64,000 bases of DNA from Phoronis australis (GCA_002633005.1 NMRA01000179.1:142333-206332); one strand, 5' to 3'; positions 45,632 through 63,735 are shown, counted from the first letter of the stretch. Translations and numbers: made by a program. The notes: a model not told the origin generated them from the sequence alone.

Positions 45632-47793
45632 TGATTTTGCAAAGTTCCTAAGTCAGTGTGTTTATTTCGCAAGCAAGAAACCTGAATGGAGTTTCGTAGA
45701 ACACAAGAATCTCGCTCGAAGCCAAATTATGCGACTACGCGCTTCGCTTGCAATACATGACGATATTTTTGCGACGTCTTGCATTTCTCGCGAGAAACTA
45801 GGTCCACAGAACGCTATCCTGGTAAACATAAAGGAGCTAGGAAACCCAAACAAAACCTACACCTAAGTGGAAACGAAATCGCTGGCGTAAAGAGAAATGT
45901 TGGAAAAGTTTCGGGATATAAAAGCTGCAATAGTATTCCAAAACCTACTTATAGTAAATGCTCTTGAGCACAATATTGCTCAAAAGGATTGCACTCAAGC
46001 TGCGTCTTTAGACAAACACTGAGATTCACAACATATCGCATACCACGAACTACTTTCCTGGAACCCCTTCAGACCTCTAGCTGAAAAGCAGAAGTGAGCA
46101 TGACTCAAAAACTGGTTTTACGTCGGGCTCCAGTATACAGCTTATTAGCCCAAACAGAAATGTCAAACTAAAAATGGGAACAAACTAGGAAAGCGGTAGT
46201 CAGTCTGTCCGTTGAGGCAATCACTGAACCATCTTCATTTGGTCATCATTTTACACTTAACAATCTGAAGCCAAACGTTTCCCACCTCAAACACGAACTG
46301 TAACAACGGTTTTAAAAAGAAGTCGTTGCATGGGACATTAAAATTCCATTTCGCCTTGCTTAGTTGTCTAAAAATGAAAATCCAATTAGGCTTCAACTCT
46401 CATAAAATTCCCGTGATATGATTCTATCTTTTCACTTCACAGACAAAGGCGTACATGCGCCATATACGAATCAACAATTTTACGGTTGGCTAACTCCAAT
46501 AAACTCGGGTGCATCTGACGATCTTGCAGGTTAGGAAATAAAACATATTAGGAAAAGGAATATTAGACCTTATTTTATGAGAGTAAAAGGAACAATTCGC
46601 TTTTGGCTTTTCATCCAACTAAACATGAAATGCAACTTTAAGATTACAAATGTTTCAGAATTAAGCTTTCATTGGGTTAAAGAGCAATTTACATTGTTTT
46701 TGGCTCCAGATTCAAAAGGTTTTGAGGAAGAGGCACATGGTTGCACACCATGCGTGGATGTATATTTCCAGTGTGAATGGACGGACGAAGCATCTCAAAC
46801 CGTAACCCCTTGTACAGGTCAAGAAAGAACTTTGAACTGCCGAGGCAGCACGTACACATTATCAGTCACATTATCTCCCAACTGCCTCCCTGGGTATCCA
46901 AGGTAACAAACACGACTTTCTCCTTCAAGAAGAGCATGGGTATTCTAAGCAACTATGTTCTTTTCTCATGAACAATTCTTTTCCCACAGTCTTTTTCTCA
47001 TGCACCACATATTTTATTCAAACACATTTACATGAACCATAGCTCTTCCGCCAAACTACAGCTCGCTAGATAAGGACACGGCTGATGAGAACAGAGCAAT
47101 GGTAAAATGGGTTTCAACAAGAGACGGTTGTAGTTGGAACTAAAGAATGGTGTCAGCAAAACGCCAGTGAAGGAGAAAGGCCATCAACCTTGGTCAGCAC
47201 TGCTAAGACAAAGAAGTGCAGAACACAATTATACCAGACAACATTAAAACCAGCCTTGAGCTCTTCAGAAACTGTAGAGAACATTTAGGTGTCACATCCC
47301 GTAGTCCTAGCGCGACAACCTGCAGGCAACACACATGACAAAAACTTGCTTTATTCCTTTAACTTCTTTATAAATATTGCTCCAAAACAGGTCCCTTGAT
47401 GTAAATTGGCCATGTTTTTAAGATTCATATGAAATGTAACATGCACAAACTGTTAACCAGACAATCCCGTTACCACACCAAAATTGCGTTTTCTTACCAA
47501 AAATAATAAAAATCAAATACATTATTTTGCAGGTAATTTCTCAGAATATTGCAACAGAAAAGTTTCAAGAGTAGACCTCAGTTAACCAGGCATTAGGGTA
47601 TGCCTATATTAGACAACTGGTTTAACTGTCAAGAGCTATGAGACAAGTCACAGCATAGTCTCTGAGGAGGTCACCAGACATCAGCCGACCATACACTTTT
47701 GGAAACTAACAACTTTTAAACAGCTAATTAATTCAATTATCAAAGATTGAAATCTTTTTCCGCTGAATAATTTATTTGCAATAATGCCACTCT

Positions 47794-47850
47794 CATGGGG
47801 GCTGGGGTGGGGCTATAGCCCCCACTTTTTTCAGTGCTGCGCTGCCCATG
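47794..47850. repeat. Miniature G+C-rich palindromic repeat, third copy
   Basis: The inverse of the units at 16150-16302: GGGGCTATAGCCCCCAC followed by TTTTTTCAGTGCTGCGCTGCCC. Confidence 0.65.
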
Positions 47851-48194
47851 ACTCTTCCGACTGCAGAATCAGCCCCCCCCCCAAACATAAGTGTTTTGCA
47901 CCTTATCACAAAAGAACAGCTGAGAAGGAACATAAAATTTACAAATGGACGACTGTACAAGCACTACACAACAGTTCTAACAGATATTTACAAGACATTC
48001 ATGTCCTACTGCAGCAGTTTTCAAAATAAACTGAACAACGTCGGATACTTTGGTCTCAAATCCATTTCAATTCTGGCTAAATCTCAACAAGTATTGTTGC
48101 ACGCACTTTGTTGAAATCACCCACAACTTAGGATGCAAGTCCATTCATATGTAAACAACAAGCTGCACAGCCCCATAAAATCACATTAAACTCT

Positions 48195-48899
48195 GACCAA
48201 ATTTCGACAAAAACTTTTATTTTGTCATAAAACTCAACTAAGCTGCCAAATTAACCTGCCACAAAGTTCCATCATAGTTTGACGCAGCATGACAGAGTTC
48301 TGTCCACTTTACTTTGAAAACTACTGCGTAAGTAAACAGTGACCAATATAACTTAACTCAACACCAGGATTCACATACTCTTGGCTGCTACAGTGCTAAG
48401 CGGTTCACTTGAACCACCAGGATTCACATACTCTTGGCTGCTACAGCGCTAAGCGGTTCACTTGAACCACCAGGATTCACATACTCTTGCCTGCTACAGT
48501 GCTAAGCGGTTCACTGGAACCACCAGGATTCACATACTCTTGGCTGCTACAGCGCTAAGCGGTTCACTGGAACCTGCAATGAGACACCGCAGGCTAAACA
48601 CCATTGAAAAATAAATGTTCCAATTCAATCTTGGCAGCACCATATGTATTGAGATATCTTTTCACACCCCACTTCCAATTCACCGCGGGATGCGGGACGG
48701 CGAGGGGTAGGACGTTAGGTTACATCCCGAGCGCAGTCGTCGACATGTTCTCTCTACAGACAACATCAAATGGCTGACAAATACTTGTACGCCTGCCAGC
48801 AAGTACGTAGGATGCAAGACCAGAATCCATTCGACTCCACGGATAATCAGATATTCCCCAACATGTTAGTCAGTATCACAGGAACTTACTCGTTGCACC
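48195..48899 (-). other. SIK2: Presumed 3' UTR of the SIK gene
   Basis: This is the stretch after the stop codon. A minus-strand AATAAA at 48216-48221 is a reasonable polyadenylation signal, about 680 nt beyond the stop. It includes the 53-bp tandem repeat. The extent is inferred, with no transcript evidence. Confidence 0.4.
48363..48574. repeat. 53-bp tandem repeat, four copies
   Basis: Four head-to-tail units of exactly 53 bp, starting ACCAGGATTCACATACTCTT and ending GCGGTTCACTKGAACC. Variation is at only three positions: TTGGC/TTGCC, CAGT/CAGC, CTTG/CTGG. The first and third copies share CAGT, the second and fourth CAGC. Copies 1-2 share CTTG and 3-4 share CTGG. Confidence 0.95.
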
Positions 48900-50630
48900 T
48901 CACGAGTTACATTGACCCTGAATGTCGGGGAACAACATCAGGCATTGTGACTGGTCAATGGGTAGCGGCAAGAGGGTGTCACTGTTGTTGAACGGTGGCA
49001 TGACAGGCTGTTGCTGCGCCAGCTTGTAGGAGGCCTGGCGCGTCACATGTTGACGCGCCCCAACAGACACTGGCGCCTGAATAGGGCTGGCCTGCTCCAG
49101 GTGCATCTGTTGAAACTGGTGGTGTAACTGTGACTGTTGTTTCAAGATCTGCCGCTTCTGTTGTAGCCGGTGCTGCATCAACTGTTGGTGTAGCGGTTGA
49201 GCTGCTGCAGTCTGGTAGTCGGGGCGTGGCATGCCCAGCACCGTTGGCGGTGCAACAGCGCCACCTGCCAGCTCTTCGTGGCTGTTGGTGTACTCCAGCC
49301 GGCGCTCCACCTGTAGGCTGTGCTTCAATGCCAAAAACTTGTGAGGGGGTAGGTCAAAGTTCTCCGACGGCAGGCTCATTCTCTTGGCCAGCCTGGGGCG
49401 CTCTGGCTGTCGCGGCAAGGCCTCCTCCAACGACCATTGTTTCAGCTCCGGCGAACATGGTGCCTTGTACTCTGCCTCAGACTCGATGATGTTTGGGTAG
49501 TGCTGCAGAAGCTGCTGGTGTTCTTGTCTCAGTTCCAACATTCCCTTCGCCTTGTTGTCCTCGCGCAGTCTCTGGCGGAATGCTATAATTCCTTGGGTAA
49601 CTAGACCATCAGATGCCCGCCTGCCCTCGCGGAAATTCACAGGCGAACGTGATTGTGCACGATCAACAGGCATGTCCTCAGACGAGCCCTCGTGCTCATT
49701 GTCCTCAAAATTAACTTTGGTGTGTAGGCTAGGTGTCACGTTGGCAAATGGTGAGTAATTGATGCCAGCACTACCACTACAAGCCATTGTGCAGGATGGC
49801 AATTCGGAAAACTGACAAGGAGGGAAATTAAGTGGAGCTTGCGAGCACGGGCTCACCGCCATGTCAAACTCTATGTTTGAGTCCACACTAGTATAGTTTG
49901 AGTGAGAACCGCTGGACACGACACTCTGCCAGTCGTGACCACCAAGAGCTCCCTGTGACAAAGCACTCAAGTCACCAAATATATTACTTGGAGGTAGTCC
50001 CTTGAAACCTAATGTGTCAGTAAGTGTGTGGCGGCGTTGGTTAAGGTGACCCATCTCCATGTCTGCCTCAACCCCCTCGTCAATGCTTGACGTGATCATG
50101 TATGCTGGTGCCGATGACAACGGTGGTGTCACGGACACCGGGTGTGATGGAGCACCATTGAATGGCAGCGGCAGCACGTCTGGCAGGCATCCATTGATTG
50201 CCGGCACATGCACATTGTCATCAGCGAAGCTCACATGAGGCACCGTACTTGGTGCGTGTAACTGAGCATGTGACGATGGTGACATCACACAAGCTGATGA
50301 CGTCAATGTCTGTTGCACTGCGCTGTTAAAGTTTGCCATAAAATGTTCTGTTGGATGGTAACTTATGTGCGAGTGTATCACGGAGGTCTGCGGGTGATGA
50401 AGGGGAGGAGGGTGGTGCTGGTTTGACGCTGATTGTTGATGATGTTGCTGCTGCTGCTGTGAGCTCTCCATGGCACTAACCTTCATCATGGCTTGGTCGG
50501 CTATGGTGCTCGGTCGGCGCCGCCGGGCATTCAACATATCCATTGGGAAGCTGCTACGGTGGTGTTTCAGTCTTTCCAACAACAGGAAGTATATTGCAGT
50601 GTAGTGGTCATAGGCATTGTTGCGCAGTGC
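48900..50630 (-). CDS. SIK2: Salt-inducible kinase, C-terminal regulatory exon (576 aa)
   Basis: Last exon seen of a SIK1/SIK2-type kinase, the AMPK-related family that phosphorylates CRTC coactivators and class IIa HDACs and is silenced by PKA through 14-3-3 binding. The acceptor TTTTGCAG|GCACTG at 50631 joins KTME to ALRNNAYDHYTAIYFLLLE, completing the UBA domain. Basophilic phosphosites in exon numbering are S41 (RRRRPST), T202 (QRRHTLT), S340 (GRRASDG), S419 (AKRMSLP) and S534 (TRQASYK). The first three match known SIK2 sites around S343, T484 and S587. The SIK signatures SSIDEGVE, SPVNFREGRRASD, LTQG-like VTQGIIAFRQ and QHRLQQKRQILKQQSQL are present. Tracts rich in Q, H and P lie near residues 55-80. 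It ends at TGA 48900-48902. The tail is shorter than in human SIK2, and a further 3' exon cannot be excluded. Confidence 0.95.
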   Translation of the reverse strand, partial: ALRNNAYDHYTAIYFLLLERLKHHRSSFPMDMLNARRRRPSTIADQAMMKVSAMESSQQQQQHHQQSASNQHHPPPLHHPQTSVIHSHISYHPTEHFMANFNSAVQQTLTSSACVMSPSSHAQLHAPSTVPHVSFADDNVHVPAINGCLPDVLPLPFNGAPSHPVSVTPPLSSAPAYMITSSIDEGVEADMEMGHLNQRRHTLTDTLGFKGLPPSNIFGDLSALSQGALGGHDWQSVVSSGSHSNYTSVDSNIEFDMAVSPCSQAPLNFPPCQFSELPSCTMACSGSAGINYSPFANVTPSLHTKVNFEDNEHEGSSEDMPVDRAQSRSPVNFREGRRASDGLVTQGIIAFRQRLREDNKAKGMLELRQEHQQLLQHYPNIIESEAEYKAPCSPELKQWSLEEALPRQPERPRLAKRMSLPSENFDLPPHKFLALKHSLQVERRLEYTNSHEELAGGAVAPPTVLGMPRPDYQTAAAQPLHQQLMQHRLQQKRQILKQQSQLHHQFQQMHLEQASPIQAPVSVGARQHVTRQASYKLAQQQPVMPPFNNSDTLLPLPIDQSQCLMLFPDIQGQCNS

Positions 50631-52264
50631 CTGCAAAAGACAAGAAACGATAATTTGGCATCAGTACTTCCTGTCACACGATGAGGCACAATGCCATAAT
50701 TAAATAAATAAAAGCACTCTGCAACACAGTCAAAAAAAAACTGCACTAAAGAGGACAGATGCATTTGTGGTAGTTCTCAAGATAAATTAGCGAAATTCTG
50801 GTAGACAGTGCTGACTTTGTTAGTCTGTGTTCCACAGTAATTTAGCAATGATAGGAAATTTTAATTGCGATAAAATATCACTGTTGTCAAACACTTTTGG
50901 CATCAAAACTTTCACTAAGTTTGGTACTGTCCAGATTGTTTTGAAAACTACTCTACGGGGGTGCAACCACAACGGGTAGCCACAACGGTTATATTGCCTG
51001 TAAAACATGGTCATAATTCCTGGAAACACCCACATATAAAAAGTTGAATTGTCTTTTTTGTTCTACTTTTGTGCAAACTCAACTTAAGTGTCTATCATAT
51101 TATTCTGCATTAAAGTATATTATGGTTTATGTACATGACTACGTAATCCTAGTTTGCACTTAGTGACCTCACCATTAAAGCCATGATTTCAAGTATGAAC
51201 TCAAAGTGTTTACTCTTTTTAGCTCAAGCCTGCGGGTCATCAAATGAGAATGTGAACTAGAAACATATGCATGAACCATAATGTACTCGAACACAGAATG
51301 ATAGACACTCGTCTTGAGTCTGGACAAATGTAGAATGGAAAATGCCAAAGATAATGTCAAGTTTAATTTCGAGTAAAAATAATTCGACTCTAGGCTCAGG
51401 TTTTGGTTTCTGTCTGGATACAGTAGACTTTAGAAAAATGCAAATCTCGCGCAAATTAACTAGTTACATTTAGATCATGGACAGAATTCCGAAGGAAACC
51501 AGAGGCAGAAAATTTTCTCTTGATAGTGCCCACAAGGAACTACTTTCGTCCGAATGTGGCTACAGTGGATAACACCTCATTCGCATTTGGGATTATCAAA
51601 CAAAACGTCAAGTGACATAGGGTTATAAACAGTACAACGGGTAAACAGTCAATCACTGTTACCTCAACAGAGGCTGAACCACTTTTGGTGTTGAAGATAA
51701 CAATTAAAGTTGAATAGGAGAAATTGATCCGATAAATTTGAGCAGGACAAGGCATAACAATGTCTATAACTTTGCGAAAAACCAGTGAAAAAAATTGCTT
51801 CACACTACTTAACCCAATGACATTACAGTATAATGCACAATCAGCTGTTACCAATGGCAACAAGTTCAAGAGGTGACAGTAAGTAGACAGTAGTACAATT
51901 AAGCTCAAGTTATTACATATTGGTCACTAATTGATTAAATTTCTCAAATGCTTTTTGCAACAGGAGTATGTTTGCGATATACACAGATGGATTCAAATTA
52001 GAACATGAGGCGGAACCAAAGAATTTGCGGCGTGACACATGAATTTAGTTTTGTTCCCCTTTGTCTTCCATTCGTAATCCATATTTTTGAGCTCGGTCCA
52101 TACATCAGTGCGAAATCTGTACCAAAGTGTCTGATCCATACTAACCTACAGTATCCAACTAAGTGTTCACATAACTATTAAATCTCTCTCAAGCACCCCA
52201 CCAAGAGTTGGGCGTGGAACTGTCAACAGAGCCTATGTACAATAAAAACTACCCGATTCCTTAC
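50631..52264 (-). other. SIK2: SIK intron, 1634 bp
   Basis: Bounded by donor GAG|GTAAGG and acceptor TTTTGCAG|GC. It contains no supported feature and only short chance frames. Confidence 0.85.
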
Positions 52265-52488
52265 CTCCATTGTTTTCTGCTGGTCAATACCAAGACTCGT
52301 CATGAGCCGCAAGATCTGCTCGTTGAACTCGCCCAGTGCCTGGTTATGACCTATGACTGGACTGGAGGGTGTTGGTGACTTTGGCGGCCCACCCTCGGCA
52401 TTCATCCACTTATGTCTGCGGATCTGCTCAATGGAGTATCGCTTGCTAGGGTCCAGGACCAACATCCGGCGAATCAGATGTTCGCAGT
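52265..52488 (-). CDS. SIK2: SIK exon: end of kinase C-lobe and start of UBA domain
   Basis: The acceptor is CCAACAG|ACTGC. Its first two bases complete an Asp codon split from the previous exon, giving [24 protein letters not shown]. The exon then encodes the last kinase helix (HKWMNAEG), a Pro/Ser-rich linker, and [23 protein letters not shown], the first part of the UBA domain that in this family supports LKB1 activation. The donor ATGGAG|GTAAGG lies after a complete codon (phase 0) and continues in frame into ALRNN of the next exon. Confidence 0.95.
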
Positions 52489-57602
<5,114 letters not shown>

Positions 57603-60600
57603 TCAGTTGGTAATCAGCTGGATTTTTTCTTGAAAATTTTGACAATTTTCAATTAGAAGAAATTGGGTCAACCTTTTTGAAAACTGCCATCATCCCTATT
57701 TTAAGCTGATAATCAGCCACACGCTTATTAGTAGCGCTCGGTTCAGTCGCAATATCTTGTCACTTCAATGTAGTGTTTACAGCATAACACCGTTTTCAAG
57801 CGCGGTCACGTGAAAGACATTTTGGATGTTGAAGTTCGGCCAATATATTGTGAACTGAGTGAGGCCAATGTGTTGATCATTCATTATCCAGATGTCCAGC
57901 CTATTTTCTGTGTACCTGTCCATAATTGCCACCACAAGACACCATGACTTCCATATAACAGTCATTGGTTTCATAACCATGTAACAGAGGTTTCTATCAT
58001 TTTAGAAAAATTTTAAACCGGTTGTGAATATAGCTAACTATTTTAAAGTTTGGCAATTGGTAAGACTTTCAATCCAAGGTAAACACACCAAGGTAAATGT
58101 ACAATTTCACAAATAATAGCAGTTTTTGGACAATTACGTAGCAGTTTTGGAGTACTCATTAAAAAAATATATTAATACACCAGTTTTAAATGTTAGTCTA
58201 TTCGAGACTGAGTAAGCACAAAACCAACAGGTTCTACTGGGAAACAAAAAGTTAGTTTGACTTAGTACATGTTCAGCAAGTAGCCAGTGGCAGCGAACCA
58301 GAGATACATGTCTAGTTTCAAGGATATTAAGTGATTACCATATTTAATCCCGATTTGATTGCAAAGTACATAAAGTGACAGATGGGCTATGTCAGTAATG
58401 GTTTAACAATGACACTACCAATGCAGGGTAACAACACCTCAGAGTCCAGGGAAAAATTACACCAGATACTTCAGGTAATTTGATGCTGGTCGTCACAGCA
58501 ACAGTGACATCATCAGCTTGTTTTGACCGTACCTCAGCAACTTAGTTTCTTTGCTTAACAGAGTTAAGTCAACACAAAACTAAACCATTTGACTGACTTC
58601 AAACTAAGGCAGTAACTACGAAATGATTATTTTACACATTGGCGAAAAGAGAGTACTGGCGCATTAGCTGGATTGTGGTCGCAATGCAATATGGGGTGGC
58701 AATGCCATTCCGTAATTAAAATTTTGCCGCCGTCATAGTTATTACAAGCCATTTTAGTTGTTGACAGAATTTGACGTCAAAACAGGGAAACGACATTTTG
58801 CCAATACTGCCATCAATAAAATCTTGACAGTTTATTTCAGGAGCTCAAATGAATTGGTCAAACTTTAAAAAATGTCAAACTTAGGCAATGTTTCCAAAAT
58901 CAATACAAGAATAACATTTCCTTCCAAGCCAGACACAGTGCAGAGACAATCAAAGTTTGCAAGAAACAAGTATAATTCGTCAGAGATCCAAGAGCCCTAC
59001 CAACTGCAAGTGTATTATACAAACCAGGCAATTGATACATTGCGTTTTTATAAGAATCTTAGCTTTAATTAGATTTCCGACAAAATCATACATAGCTCCA
59101 CAATAGTGTGGGATAGCAAGTTCAAAATTTACCAAAGATATCTCTCAAAAATAACAAGTGATCAATGGTAGATGTTAAAGAAGGCTAAAATGTTCACCAT
59201 CCAATTGCTTCAATCAGGAACACTGTGCAATTTTAATTTAATTTAATTTTAATTTCCACGGCCATATTTGCATCAACATCTCAAATTGACACGGAGCTCA
59301 ATTTTTCGTATGAATACGATCTCTAAAAATGCCCCAATACTCACAATTTCTCAAAAAATATCCCATATTAGCTATGATACACAAGTTAAATATTGTACAG
59401 ACATTATTTTGCGCTGGTTATCTTTTATGGCAGAACGAGAAAAATAGAATTTCACTTGTGTCGTATCGTGCCCTAAATTGGTGGAGAGCTTTTATCAGAA
59501 GCGTTTTGCAATCTGAGTACAAACCCAATAGAAAATGTTGCAGTAGAGGCATGCTTTTCGCCAAAAGTGTCTGTTACAAGCTGTTCCAATGAGATGTTAA
59601 GTAAAACAATGCTCCGAGTATGGTGTAATAGGGCCCTTAGTTTTCAGCATCAAAATCAGTTTTTAACATAACAAAGGAATATCAAGTTGACAATCAATCT
59701 CTCTTCTTCAATGAAAAATTAAATGCCAGAAACCTAAAGAAATGGCAGAATTTATTACGCTGTAAACCAAGTACGTGCAATCATGGCTTACTGTGCATGC
59801 CATCAATTACACGGATGCTAATTTCCTTGCCACTAATAATTCCCTCCCCAATAAGGCCGCAGGGACTACGCTATTGTGTTTGCACAATGCCGTAAAAAAA
59901 CTATCAAGGAATTTGAGCTTTGGCCTCCTTGCATTTATTACCTAATGTAGCTAATTGGACCAGATGTTTTTCAACTAAACTGAGCTGATGACGTGCATCG
60001 AATATGTTCAAACTGGTTCGGTAATAAGGCAAGAGGCTTTAGTTTGATACTCTGTCTAAAAATGTACCTGCAACTGCTTGTAGGGGAATAATCTATAGAC
60101 AGATAATAACTGCATCTAATTCAGTAGCCCATTGACGTAATGCGGGGTAGGGTTACTAATTAAGTGGTAGGCGACAGGGCTTCTGAGAAACGAAGAGTCA
60201 TAACAACACAATAACTCAGCTGCTTCATGTTCAGACAGTATTTTTGCAATCGATGCTGTCATGTCCGTCAATCTCAGTTTTCTTCATTTCTTACAAGACG
60301 ATTCCAGATTAAGGGTAGCCACAACAAAAAACGGAAAAAACGGACACAATAGTACACCAAAGATTTTCCTTTAATACAAATTTTTTTCACGATAATTGTG
60401 GGGACTGCACTTTAAAAATACAAATTGCATCTTAGAGGTCCACAATAATACACATACTTAATTTACGTGTCAAAAGCAAAGTAAATTTCCTTCCACAATC
60501 TCCTCTTGCTCACTAGCATATGGTGTGGAGAGTTCAGCGAAACGGGCCTTAACAACTAGTGTGATCATGTGCATCGCTTCAAATACCGTACCTTATGAAC

Positions 60601-61011
60601 ACTTGAGTGGTCTCACTACTCTCGCAAAACACAAGTTCTAGAACATAACGCACACCATGTACAACAGCTGTTACTTTCTAATGCTGAAGTTCAGACAATG
60701 TGAGATGTGCGTAAGGCTCCTTTCCTGTCCAAATTAGTTGTAGATTTGAAGTTAAAAAAGTTAAAAGTTTACTTTGCAGTACAAACAGGCAGGATCAGCA
60801 GAGAAGCGTCCATTCAGAATGCGTTGTTCAAGTGACATAAAAGTTTTCAGCAAAGGTTGCCGCCAAAAATATCACAAAAATTTGTAAACATTTTGTTCAT
60901 AACATTCACCATTGTACTATTTTAAGTGTCACAATTTGATTATTAACTGAATAATACTTGACTAATCATACTTAAAAATTAAAAATACTTAAATCTTCCA
61001 ACTTTAAAAGC

Positions 61012-61072
61012 ACAACCACAGTGCCACCTTGTGACAATTTCAGAAGTTGTCACAAGGTGGCACTGTGGTTGT
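61012..61072. repeat. 26-bp perfect inverted repeat with 9-nt loop
   Basis: Left arm ACAACCACAGTGCCACCTTG plus TGACAA (61012-61037). Right arm TTGTCACAAGGTGGCACTGT plus GGTTGT (61047-61072). All 26 pairs match. The loop is TTTCAGAAG. Confidence 0.95.
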
Positions 61073-62479
61073 CTGTTGTTCCTGCAATTACTAGGCACGA
61101 ACTTGATGGTTAAGCACAAAAAAACATAACATAATTGCACAAAACTCACTTTGGCACATACACCTTAATTTTGACAGAAAAAGCATGTACCACATTATTT
61201 AAGCCAAGTTCTTTTCTGAAAAGCTAAACAAGCTTACCTAAGGTATTTTTTTCACACAAAGTAGCTTGGCAACTTAGGGGATCACCACAGGTGGAGAGCT
61301 AGAAGCCTCGAATGCAGACTAACTCAAATCAAAGCATATGCCTATACTGCAAATTGAACCGTAACGATTTACTTTTTAGAGACAGAGAGGTGAATGTCCA
61401 ATTTGTTAAGATTTCTTTTACCTGGCAAGCATATATCCTCACAGCATGCAGGCGAAGTTAGGTCACAATGGTTATCCCATTACTTTCGGAAGCCAATGAA
61501 AATTAATCATTCCATCACCCAACATTGAAACCATGTTTACAACCAGAGTACATGAGCATTTTGCCTCACTATGTGTGGATAGCAGTGGTGAAGCAAACTT
61601 CACCAGAGGCAGACACCGGAGTTCAGCACCACCTGGTGTCAAGATCATTTGCTGTTTAGGTTGATGCACACCGTCTTGTAGCAGATTTACACATTGGGAA
61701 AAGACTTGTATAACTAAGAGATTAGGATGAAGGGTTGGACGAGTAAGGGAATGCCTTTCATGAATCCCATGTCGAATAAGAATTGCGAACTGAGCAGCCA
61801 CAGTAAGCAAACTGTTGCAAATACTAATCACATTTAAGGTTATGCGGGACACTTGAAAAATGGCCTAATTTAGCTAAATTAGGCACATCATATCTCAGAA
61901 ATGGCTGGTCCGATTCATCTCAAACTGAAACTATGCTTTGGGCAGTGTTCTCCAAAAAGATGATAGGAATTGTTTTTAAAATCTTTCAGTTTTGAACGAG
62001 GGGCTATCACATGATAGAACTTTCTTAAAAAACCCAAAAGTTGCATAAAACAGAAGCAAAACGATAATTTAGAAATCTGTAGCATTTTTCAGATTTCATA
62101 CTCAGTTTATTTCAACTGAAACTTGGTTATGTATGTTATGTTAATTATATTGTCGTTTTGCTATCAATGCACATTTCACTTTTACTAAATTTTATTGAAA
62201 ACTCCTCGTCACCAGATCAAGTGTTAAGCAGATTGGGAAAAAGCTTAAAATCAAATTCTTCAATACTTCTACTTTCAGAAAATATATACTTTTACTAAGT
62301 TAAAATCTAGTCTTGCAGATTTTTGGCTAAATGTATACACTTATTGATAAGGACCTACAGAATCTTAATGAAACAACTGTTGATAAAAACACTATAACCA
62401 GTTGTTCAAACAAGGTATCAGATATCAGTGGTGATGTAGTTATAAACCACATTTAAGGCCAAAAAAGGATAATTGGTTC

Positions 62480-63180
62480 CGGTTGCTGTTTTTTGGATTC
62501 GAGTCGGTGGTGCGCTTTTTTAATACCTCATCATATTTAAGAGAAAATCCATCTGAGACCATCAAAAATGGTGTGACATTTGGTTTTCTTTCTTTTCACT
62601 ATCCATTGCTTAACAAATCATGGTCTTTCAAACCTTGCTCTCTTGCCCACATGCTTCAGTGCAGCTTGTCAAGAAAAACAAAAGACATTGGTGTAAGTGA
62701 ACATTTGTCGGGATACAGACCAGAATCAATTTTGCTGTTTCAGCCTAACAAAACTGGTAGGATCACTTTTGTTGATCATATTTAACCTACGGTTCAATCC
62801 TCGAACAAAATATCAGTGTTGTTGCAGACTTAAATCACATATGCGCCAAAAACGCATAGTTGGTTCTGGTCTGCACTTGATGCATTCAATGACTTGTGCT
62901 CACCAACAAAAAAACCGCCCACCCATGTCAATTACAGCTAAGGTCTGGTGCTTTTCGAACAGCTGCACGAAGGTTTAAGACGACGCGAATTGCCAAGTGA
63001 TCCTGCATCATTTTTGCTCGTCTCAGGTGCATTATCTGTTTTGAAACGGGAGCAACTAAAAAATACCACACCGCTGACAAGACTTTCAAAAGAAAACAGA
63101 AACCTGATCCAGCTATGTTTCTGGCCAAACCAGAGGTTCACAACACAGATATCAGTGATGTTGCAGACACTGACGGCATA
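62480..63180 (+). pseudogene. Decayed protein-coding relic, family unknown
   Basis: Plus-strand frames of 100, 93 and 77 codons overlap in different frames, as in a sequence damaged by frameshifts. A peptide block with PSDPASFLLVSGALSVLKRE at about 62990-63060 matches a block near 44724. The product is not recognised. It may be a transposon-encoded protein. Confidence 0.35.
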
Positions 63181-63735
63181 ACCAGCAGTTCAAACCCGAT
63201 ACTAGAATTTAGTGATTCTAAACTGAAAGACATGTAATTACATGCTGGCGTACTTTGAGAATTTTGCATTCGAAATTCGAAAAACAAAAACAACATTAGG
63301 CATAACGCTGCAGGTAAACAATTTGCTTTACCAGGAAATTAAAAGCAGGCAGACCGTGTCAATAATCACATGGCGTCAGACTATTGCCTACTTTCTTGCG
63401 TACGCAATTGAAAAATAGTATTGACGAAGACCGCCCTTCGAAATCGGATCAATAATCCATCAAGCCCTGAGAGGGGGTTTTACATCATCAGCTGACGTCA
63501 ATGACTTACAGATTCAAAGCAGTTCGTTAGTGTCGATTGTTCAGAAGTCACACTCACTTATTACAAATTAAGTAAACATGAGCGCCTATCAACCCATGGG
63601 GACTAAAGCTCAATTGAAATCATTGCGATGGATTGCATGCAAAACAGCATGAAGACATTCCGAGCCTACTGAAAAACTGATCTTTATTAAATTGACGAAA
63701 GAACTTTGTGATTAACAGATTACACGAGATTGCAG

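Larger units (their letters stand above)
45285..48180. other. Intergenic DNA downstream of the SIK gene
   Basis: Contains a TATAG microsatellite (45604-45631), a mini-palindrome copy (47794-47850) and several short frames without domains. The 109-codon plus frame at 46577-46906 has eight cysteines but no recognisable family or splice context, so it is left uncalled. Confidence 0.45.

Noticed and set aside
46577-46906. 109-codon cysteine-containing plus frame as a small secreted protein
   Set aside because: The N-terminal hydrophobic stretch is weak, cysteine spacing matches no family I know, and there is no splice or transcript support.
61472-61852. 126-codon minus frame as an upstream SIK exon
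   Set aside because: It contains none of the N-lobe motifs (glycine loop, VAIK, EYAKNGE) and no conserved splice boundaries.
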